Assembly (NCBI GenBank): GCA_030272155.1
Contig: CP126204.1
Location: forward strand, 992,001 to 1,056,000
Length of the DNA: 64,000 nucleotides
From: Tetradesmus obliquus
Taxonomy: Eukaryota > Chlorophyta > Chlorophyceae > Sphaeropleales > Scenedesmaceae
Direction of reading: 5' to 3'
The position numbers were made by a program, and so were the translations under genes. Within the stretch, counting starts at the first letter, position 1. Each line of letters begins with the position of its first letter. Below, in pieces: positions 56,564-64,000 of this stretch. Below the pieces are notes generated by a model that worked only from the letters and a program-made list of their open reading frames with translations, was not told the origin of the DNA and made no database searches.

Positions 56564-59500
56564 ATGCTCTCTTACGCGGCCTCAACACTCCTGCGGCCCC
56601 TCGCGGGCAGCAGTGCTGCTTTCGGAATTCGCATGTTTTCAGCAGCGGCGCTGGGCCATAAGGTGTGTTACGCGCGTCTGATTAACGTATCAAAGTGATT
56701 GGCCGATGATCAGTTGCAGCGGCAAGAACACGCAGCCGGGCCTCCCCGGGCATGGTCAACTCGCCTGCTGCGTGATCATCGTCAACACAACGACACCCGC
56801 ACTAAGCAGCAGAGGACCTCATGAACAGTGCCAAGCGTATGACTTTCGGATCAAATCCGCGCAGCTGCATGTACAGGTTCCAGCCAAAAGACTCATGTGC
56901 TGCTGCTGCTGCCCTGCAGCTGTACTTGAGCATCCTGCTGTGTTTTACTTATTCGGCTGGCATGCCCAACACAACCGCATCTTTCTTGATCACTGTAGGT
57001 TGGTTTCATTGGCCTGGGCAAGATGGGCAGCCGAATGGTCAACCACCTGTTGGATGCAGGCACAAATGTTGTGGCATTCGACCAGAACAGGTGCGCTGCA
57101 ATTGCTGCACCATACTCCAGCCAGCAAGTACTCCAGCAGCTGTAGCAACCACATATGCATGACGGGGCAGTTACGTAATATGCTTTTTGGCCTGCTTGCA
57201 TCAGCAGTATCTGTACACACAGGCAGCAGTGCGCTAGCTGGCTTGTCCGAGGTGCACCTGACAATCAACTGAACTTGCGGATACGGCGTAATGTGACATC
57301 TCATCAGCAAGCCAGATGTGAAGCAATGCGGCATGCTCCGCCGCGGCGCTGTACAGTAACGCATTTGACCGCAAATATGAAGCACTGCTGGGAGACTGTG
57401 GCACTGCAAAGCCTTGCTGCAACTGATGAGAATGACTGCTGCACAGAGGCGCTGTTCTCCTAGGCGTTGATCCGTCGCAGGCTGGCGCTGAATTTAGCGC
57501 GTGCCAACGAAGTTGCGCAGCAGCACCCACACGGCACGCTGAAATCCATATCTGCGCTGTGGCGCTGTGCCTCTTCACCTTCTGCAGGCTTGCGCTGAAC
57601 CGCGCCAAGGGCGTGGCGCAGCAGCACCCGCATGTCACTGCCTCATGCTGCTCTGTGGCGCCGCACTGTCAATTCACATTTCCACCAGCTGATGGATAGT
57701 GCTGCTGTGGCAACAGGTGCTCTCCCTGATGCAATCTGTACGCAGGCTGGCGTTGAAATGCGCCAAGGACGTGGCGCAGCAGCACCCCCATGTCACTGCC
57801 ACATGCTGCAACGTGGCGCCTCACTGACAATCGTATTTCAACCAGCTGATGAATAGCAACATGTGCTCTCCCTGATGCAATCTGTATGCAGGCTGGCGCT
57901 CAACCGCGCCAAGGACGTTGCGCAGCAGCACACACATGGCACACTGGAGGCCCGAGACTGCCCTGCTGACATCAGCAGTGACTTTTGCCACAAAACCTAC
58001 AATAAACCCTCTGATTCAATGCAAACCAAAATCCGCGCTTCTGCTTTGTGCACTGTGGCGCTGTGCCTCTTCACCTTTTGCAGGCTGGCGTTGAACCGCG
58101 CAAAAGACGTCGCGCAGCAGCATCCGCACGGCACACTGGAGGCCCGCGACTGCCCTGCTGACATCAGCAGTCACCTGTGGCACAAGCTCCACAACACACC
58201 ACTTGACCCAACATAAATCCAACATAAATCTGCGCTGCTGCACTGTGCACTGTGTCGCTGTGCCTCTTCTCCTTTTGCAGGCTGGCGTTGAACCGTGCGA
58301 CAGATGTCGCGCAGCAGCACCCGCACGGCACGCTGGAGGCTCGCGACTGCCCCGCTGACATCAGCAGTGATCCTGAGGTGCCGGTTGTCATCACAATGCT
58401 GCGCAATGCAAGCGATGTGAGGGACTGTTACCTTGGTGCAAATGGCCTGTTCAAGGTGCCTGGAGGACCCAGCGCCAGCCTGTTCGTGGACTGGTGAGCT
58501 GCAACACACATGCCTTTCTGCATCTATTCACTATTGTTTCATCCACATTGTTATGTCTGGGAGGTGCGGCATGTTTTGTGACCCTGAGGTGCCGGTTGTC
58601 ATCACCATGCTGCGCAATGCAAGTGATGTGAGGGACTGTTATTTGGGCGCCAACGGCTTGTTCAAGGTGGCTGGAGGACCCAGCACCAGCCTCTTCGTGG
58701 ACTGGTGAGCGGTGGTACGTGCACAGCCCAATGCGCTGCTGTTTCCTTGAGCTTTCTCAGTCTTTAGAAATTTGCAAGGTGGCTGACATCAGCAGTGACC
58801 CCAAGGTGCCCGTTGTCATCACCATGCTGCGCAATGCGAGCAATGTGAGGGACTGTTACCTGGGAGCAAATGGCCTGTTCAAGGTGCCAGGAGGCCCCAG
58901 CGCCAGCCTGTTCGTGGACTGGTGAGCATCAGCACATCATGTACGTTGCAGTTCTAACTCATTCATCTGCTGCTATGTCCTTATGGATTCTCTTACTTGT
59001 TCATTAGGTGGATCTCATCAGCTTCGACCCTGATGTGCCCCTGTGGTGAATACCATTATGCCCATGTAACGACAATGTCTGGTACACCTGCTGCTTGCTT
59101 GCCTGGCTGCAGCACCACTGTAGATACAGCCACCACGCGCAAGCTGGCAGCTGCAGCTGGCATGCTGCAGCTGTCGCCCAAGGCGCTCAAGATGCCCGGC
59201 ATGGCCCTGGCTGATGGCAAGCCGCACCTGATTGACGCACCGGTCACGGGGGCAGTCACAGGTGAGCTTGGCTGTTGTGCGTGTTATCTGGCGGCAGCGG
59301 CAGCAGCAGCAGCAGTAGCATCAGCAACAGCAGCACCAGCAAAGCAGCAGCAGGGAGATGTGCAGAGCAGTAACAGCAGTATGCCCGGCATGGCCCTGGC
59401 TGATGGCGAGCCACACCTGATAGATGCACCAGTCACTGGAGCAGTCACAGGTGAGCTTGGCTGCTGGCAGAAGGCTGCGCGGGTCAGCCGGTAGCAGCAG

Positions 59501-62102
59501 CAGCAGCAGCACCAGCAACAGCGGCAGCAGCAGGCCGGCACGCTCACCTTCATGGTCGGCGGCAACAAGGCTGCAGCAGAAGCAGCAGCGCCCATCCTGC
59601 GCACCATGGGCAGCCACATCATCCACTGCCCCCACACACTAACTCAATAGGGGGAAAAAGTTTTGCACCCATTTTGAGCGTGGGGATGCGAGGTGTGAGG
59701 TGCTACATCGTATGAAAACACTCTCACGATTTTAAAGCGCTCATGCTAAAGCGCTCTGTAGGAGCTGTACTCGGGAAATGGGGTGCCAGAATCAACCTTG
59801 TACTGCTGCGTTGTGACCGGCGTCGATCGCTGATATTTACCAGCCACGCCTAAAATCGCCTTTTTTGGTCATTGAGAAGCAGCAAGCGGACCGTCGGCAG
59901 GTCAGTCCAGGTCAGCACTGCCGTAACTATGTTGCATTCAGCGGTGCGGATAAGCGCTTCCTTCTCGAGTCTATCACATAACCAAGTAACTTCGTGACAT
60001 CGTCTTCATGATAGCGCATTGTGAGACCTCAGGCGAGGCACTCTGCTGCTGAAGGTCACTGTGAGCAACACCAACATGTCGCACCAAGCTCTGCCATACG
60101 TTCTTTAAATCGGTGAGCAATAAGTAAAGCGATCGTTGCGCTTGCTGGCTCTCGAACGCTTGTGCTGGCACTCTCCGGGTCAGCAGCAGTCCGCTGCTGC
60201 TGTGTCACGCCACAAGTCGATCGGCTATCTTACACCAGTCTTAATAGTATCAAAACGTAGTGAATAATATCTACACAAGTTTTCAGGTCTTTCTGACGCG
60301 TCATTAGTGACACCCTCAGAATGATTTTTAAACCCCTTCATTGTGCTCAGCATGATAAGTAATGTATATGTTGCGATTTTCAGCGTGTTCTGCGGACCTC
60401 ACTTTTTGGGGGTCTGGAGAGGTGAATAGGGAGAAATAGAACTCAATAGGTCAATATGTGAAAGCCACAACAACCAATGCCCACATACTAAGTAAACATT
60501 TCTCACAAAGTTTAAAAAAGGCACTTGCTGCTTGTGATTGCAGGCACTGAGGCGGGCACGCTCACCTTCATGGTCGGCGGCAACAAGGCTGCAGCAGAAG
60601 CAGCAGCGCCCATCCTGCGCACCATGGGCAGTCACATCATCCACTGCTGCCACACACCAACTCAACACTCTAAAACACCACATCATCCACTGCTGCTACA
60701 CACTAATTTACCATTCATCTCCAACGCACACTTGCTGATTGTTATCACAGGTGCTGAGGCGGGCACGCTCACCTTCATGGTTGGCGGCAACAAGGCCGCA
60801 GCAGAGGCAGCAGCGCCAATTCTACGCACCATGGGCAGCCACATCATCCACTGCTGCCACACACTAACTTGATCGCTAACACACACCTGCTGCTTGTGCT
60901 TACTGTTACAGGCGCCGAGGCGGGCACGCTGACGTTTATGGTCGGCGGCAACAAGGCCGCAGCAGAAGCAGCAGCACCAATCCTACGCACCATGGGCAGT
61001 CACATCATCCACTGCTGGGACCACGGGGCGGGCATCTGTAACCGCCACATCATTCGCTGCTGCCTCACACTAACATGATATCCATTACACATGTGCTGCT
61101 TGTTATCACAGGTGCTGAAGCGGGCACGCTCACCTTCATGGTCGGCGGCAACAAGGCCGCAGCAGAAGCAGCAGCCCCAATCCTGCGCACCATGGGCAGC
61201 CACATCATCCACTGCGGGGACCACGGGGCAGGCATTTCTGCAAAGCTGTGCAACAACCTGGTGCTTGCTGCCAGCATGGCTGCGCTGGCGGAGGCGCTGG
61301 CGCTCGGAAAGAGGATGGGCCTGGACCCCGCCGTGCTGACTGACGTGAGTTTTTATGGACAACATAAAAGTAACAAAATAACTGTATTTTGAATTGGATT
61401 GAGTTTTTGGTGCCGTGCTGGCTGCCAGCATGGCTGCGCTGGCTGAGGCGCTGGCGCTGGGGAAGAGGATGGGCCTGGACCCCGCGGTGCTGACAGACGT
61501 GAGCCACTGACTGTTAGTTGCTAATACTACCTCTGTATAGTGTACGTTGATGGGTTGGATGCAAGGCGTTTGCATTTCCAGCCTGGCTGTTGCGGCCCGG
61601 CAGCCGACACGTCGCTTGCAAGTTTTAAATGCTACAACTGTTCGCATGCTGCGGTTGCTGCTGTTGCCAGGTGCTCAACCGTGGCGCTGCCCGCTGCTGG
61701 TCGAGTGAGACGTACAACCCTGTGCCAGGCGTGCTGGAAGACCCGCTGCTGCCTTCCAACAGGGGCTACAAAGCAGGTGGGGCTGCAGCACTGTGCTTTG
61801 TAGCACAATGCAGGGTGCATCCGAAATATTCATGTTAAGATTTGTGTCAGGCATGCTGCAGTACTTACTGCTGATCCCAACAGGGGTTACAAAGCCGGTG
61901 GGCCTGCCAGCACATTTGTCTAATCTGTGCACAAATGTCAGCCTTCCGTACAATGCGCTTTGTCACAGGTCTGGTGCATGAGGGATATGTGAAGTGCTGC
62001 TGTGGGAAGAACGACATTGCAAGGTTGAATGGGCGCTAGATGGTTGCTCTGCTGGGGTCGTGGCTGTCTCTCTTTTGCACCGACTCGGTGATTGACATGT
62101 CT

Positions 62103-62143
<41 letters not shown>

Positions 62144-62471
62144 GCTGCCGCTGTCCAATGTGTCGGAGCACCTCAACATGCTGCTGGAGGCCGCAAAGGT
62201 GGCCAAGAGCCCCACACCAGGTGGGAACATGCTGTTGACCCGTTCGGCCACCACCTCGTCTATGATACTTTTTATTTTGCGTTCAACAGCATTTATACAG
62301 TGCATGGTATCGCCGCATCCATGCCAGCAGGCACCGAAGCTTGCAAAATAGCTGTGTGCATGTGATTTCTGGAGTTGCGGGTTGTGTGCATGTGCTTTCT
62401 TGAGTTGCGGGCCCTCCGCTGACCTGGCTGTCCCCCGCTTTCTGCCGCCGCGGCTGTCCCTGCTGTTGACC

Positions 62472-62504
<33 letters not shown>

Positions 62505-62911
62505 GCAGTGGCGCGCAGCGTGCAGTCGCTGTACGAGCGCGTTGAGCAGGAGGGCCTGGGTGATGTATACTTCTTTAGCTGCTGCTCACACCTGCTGCTG
62601 CTGCTGCTATTGTTGACCCCTGCTGTTGACCCCGCAGTGGCGTGCAGCGTGCAGTCGCTGTACGAGCGCGTGGAGGCGCAACGCGCTTGCTTGCTGTTGC
62701 CGGCCCTCCGCTGACAAATGTGTCTTCTTTTTGCCGCTTTGCTGCTGCTGCCGCAGTGGCGCGCAGCGTGCAGTCGCTGTACGAGCGCGTGGAGCAGGAG
62801 GGTCTGGGGGACAAGGACTTCAGCAGTGTGTTCCGCTACGTGTACGGCTCCGGCTGCGACAACACCGAGTGGAAGGATGGCCAGCAGCTCTTCTCCTCGC
62901 AGGTGCCATGA
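56564..62911 (+). CDS. HIBADH: 3-hydroxyisobutyrate dehydrogenase (mitochondrial type)
   Basis: HIBADH oxidises 3-hydroxyisobutyrate with NAD+ in valine breakdown. Eight exons join in phase: 56564-56662, 56999-57090, 58281-58493, 59113-59261, 61112-61344, 61671-61776, 62143-62220 and 62757-62911 (374 residues). The start MLSYAASTLLRPLAGSS resembles a mitochondrial presequence. Next comes the dinucleotide-binding VGFIGLGKMGSRM, then ITMLRNASDV, the DAPVTGAVTGAEAGTLTFMV substrate region, and GISAKLCNNLVLA with the catalytic Lys and its Asn pair. GRCWSSETYNPVPGV-type sequence (here ARCWSS) and KDFSSVF near the end follow. The usual second Lys-Asp motif (LMxKDL) is replaced by SNVSEHLNML unless a small exon was missed. 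The C-terminal tail after the KDFSSVF block is about 30 residues longer than usual and is itself copied downstream. The substrate could also be another beta-hydroxyacid. Confidence 0.88.
57474..58190 (+). repeat. Five acceptor-side ghost copies of HIBADH exon 3
   Basis: Copies start after a CAG near 57481, 57587, 57747, 57891 and 58083, before the intact exon at 58281. They read LALNRAKDVAQQHPHGTLEA with changes and keep progressively more of the exon as they approach it. The nearest two reach DCPADISS. Each is also flanked by a copy of ctgtggcgctgtgcctcttc-like intron sequence. Confidence 0.9.
58570..59452 (+). repeat. Donor-side ghost copies of HIBADH exons 3 and 4
   Basis: Two long copies of the end of exon 3 (PVVITMLRNASDVRDCYLGA through SLFVDW) lie at about 58573-58706 and 58797-58922, both followed by GTGAGC. 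One copy of the end of exon 4 (PGMALADGEPHLIDAPVTGA) with GTGAGC lies at 59380-59451. Confidence 0.88.
59528..61502 (+). repeat. Ghost copies flanking HIBADH exon 5
   Basis: Four acceptor-side copies of the exon start (EAGTLTFMVGGNKAAAEAAA through GSHIIHC) begin near 59536, 60544, 60752 and 60913, before the intact exon at 61112. One donor-side copy of its end (ASMAALAEALALGKRMGLDP) lies at about 61415-61500, followed by GTGAGC. Confidence 0.9.
59641..60450. mobile_element. Possible insertion flanked by an 11-bp direct repeat
   Basis: Between the first and second ghost copies of HIBADH exon 5 lies about 0.8 kb without CAG/CTG runs and with higher AT than the surrounding intron. The sequence aactcaatagg occurs at 59641-59651 and again at 60440-60450, as a target-site duplication would. 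No terminal inverted repeat or transposase frame was found, so the nature of the insert is unproved. Confidence 0.35.
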
Positions 62912-63150
62912 ACGGCCTAATAATGCTGTGCAGGCGGCAGCTTCGAAGCTGGGCTGTTCAGGGTGTTGGCTGGGGTTTGAAGCCGGAGTGGAAGGGCGGC
63001 CAGCAGCTCTTCTCCCCCCAGGTGCCATAAATGGCAATGGCGTTGTGCAGGCAGCCGCAGCCTAGCTGGGCTCTTGAGGGTGTAGGTACATGCAGTGGGT
63101 GCCACAACTCGGAGTGGAAGGACGGCCAGCAGCTCTTCTCCTCAGAAGTG
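62507..63150 (+). repeat. Ghost copies flanking HIBADH terminal exon 8
   Basis: Two acceptor-side copies (VARSVQSLYERVEQEGLGD) start near 62508 and 62639, after a CGCAG. After the stop codon, two copies of the end of the exon (EWKDGQQLFSSQVP with changes) lie at about 62983-63028 and 63110-63150, in the 3' flank. Confidence 0.85.
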
Positions 63151-64000
63151 CGGATAATAGAGGCTGATTATGCTATTGCAGAAGGGCCGTGGCAGCAAGT
63201 GCCACCAAATCTCAAACATGCCTGGCAGAGGCGCCAAGGCGCGTTTCAAGTGCCAGGTACGCGCCAGTTTGGCGGCAATACGGCTTGATGGTGGAAGAAG
63301 GTGCCCAGATGGTCCGTATGGTTGATGTGCAGGGGCTTGTGGCTTGACTGTTTGATCAGATGAAGGTCCTGCTTGTAGGGATAGGTGTGTGTGCGGAGGT
63401 ACGGGCTGCTGAAACAGCAGCATTGCAGCCGGGGCATGGCGTACAATCTAAGTGCCGCTTGCAGGAACTTTGCACTTGTGCCAAAGTGTATCGTCTGAAC
63501 CGGGTTTCGCTGACCAGTCACCAGAGCAGAATTGCCTCGAGGCATGAATTGAGGTGCAGCGTGGGCTGAGGCACAGGCATGCGTGCAGGCGAGTTCGGCA
63601 GGGAGTTGCAGAACAGCTGGGCAAAACCACACGGCATGCTGATGCAGCTTGTTTGTGTTTGCGGTGCGTGACTGTGCAGGATGAGTGGCTATATGTGTGT
63701 GTGTGTGTGCAGTGTGCAGGAAGGTGTTTGCATTGTGCTTGTAGCATGTCTCAATAGGCGTGACTATTTTTGGCATCAAGCTTGCCAGGCTTGCTTGGCA
63801 GAGGCATATCGGTAGGCATTGGCGCCTGCTGCACCAACCCAGTTCCCTTCTGTGCTGCATTGTCCTAGCATGCCACCCTCATTCTGCATGCCTTGCAGAG
63901 CATGCAACAGAGCAGCAATGCTCATTGTTATTGTTATCGTCATTGTTGTTGAAAGGTTTGTGGCAGCAGTAGTGCTGATCAGGCTGCGACAGCAGCGCAG
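63151..64000. other. 3' flank and unassigned end of window
   Basis: No gene recognised on either strand. A short tg run lies near 63697-63712. Open frames here lack family signatures. Confidence 0.4.

Noticed and set aside
1831..63150. Repeated exon pieces as true tandem exons or as an assembly artefact
   Set aside because: Most copies lack one splice site or the rest of the exon, and including them would duplicate or break the protein. They differ from each other by substitutions and small indels, which a collapsed or stuttered assembly would not produce.

Overview
This window is nuclear DNA of a photosynthetic eukaryote, most likely a chlorophyte green alga. The signs are GT-AG introns in nearly every gene, plastid proteins (a fibrillin, a phytol-salvage enzyme, a photorespiratory phosphoglycolate phosphatase closely resembling that of Chlamydomonas), eukaryote-only complexes (CCT, V-ATPase, a GRC3/NOL9 kinase), and extreme CAG/CTG richness. 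A Scenedesmus-like (Sphaeropleales) origin is a guess from style, not shown. Nothing looks bacterial.

Layout. 0-0.4 kb: 5' end of V-ATPase subunit d (-). 1.8-7.7 kb: a chloroplast fibrillin with two PAP domains (-). 8.3-9.6 kb: a UbiA-superfamily membrane prenyltransferase (-). 10.0-14.5 kb: a phytol kinase (VTE5) fused in frame to a phytyl-phosphate kinase (VTE6) (+), divergent from the UbiA gene. 15-17.7 kb: a low-complexity hypothetical (-) and an F-box-like gene (+). 19.4-24.9 kb: a cytochrome P450 (-). 24.9-27.4 kb: unresolved. 27.4-35.7 kb: CCT8, the chaperonin theta subunit (-), divergent from a NOPCHAP1-like snoRNP chaperone (36.1-37.9 kb, +). 38-42 kb: repeats and weak exons. 42.3-45.3 kb: a giant poly-Gln/Ala protein with an SSXT-like segment (-), divergent from GRC3/NOL9 (45.9-50.6 kb, +). 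51.3-55.9 kb: phosphoglycolate phosphatase (+). 56.6-62.9 kb: 3-hydroxyisobutyrate dehydrogenase (+). Nine multi-exon models were joined by hand; splice phases agree at the junctions and each coding total is a multiple of three.

Two things stand out. First, the VTE5-VTE6 fusion would carry out both phosphorylation steps from phytol to phytyl diphosphate in one polypeptide; it sits head-to-head with a UbiA-type enzyme and next to a plastoglobule-type fibrillin, suggesting a plastid prenyl-lipid neighbourhood. Second, almost every intron-rich gene carries arrays of decayed partial copies of its own exon edges. Copies with a 3' splice site lie upstream of the intact exon and copies with a 5' splice site lie downstream, with very few exceptions. 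The simplest explanation is frequent short tandem duplication filtered by selection, so that only duplications crossing one splice junction survive, inside introns. CTG tracts ending in CAG form many of the 3' splice sites.
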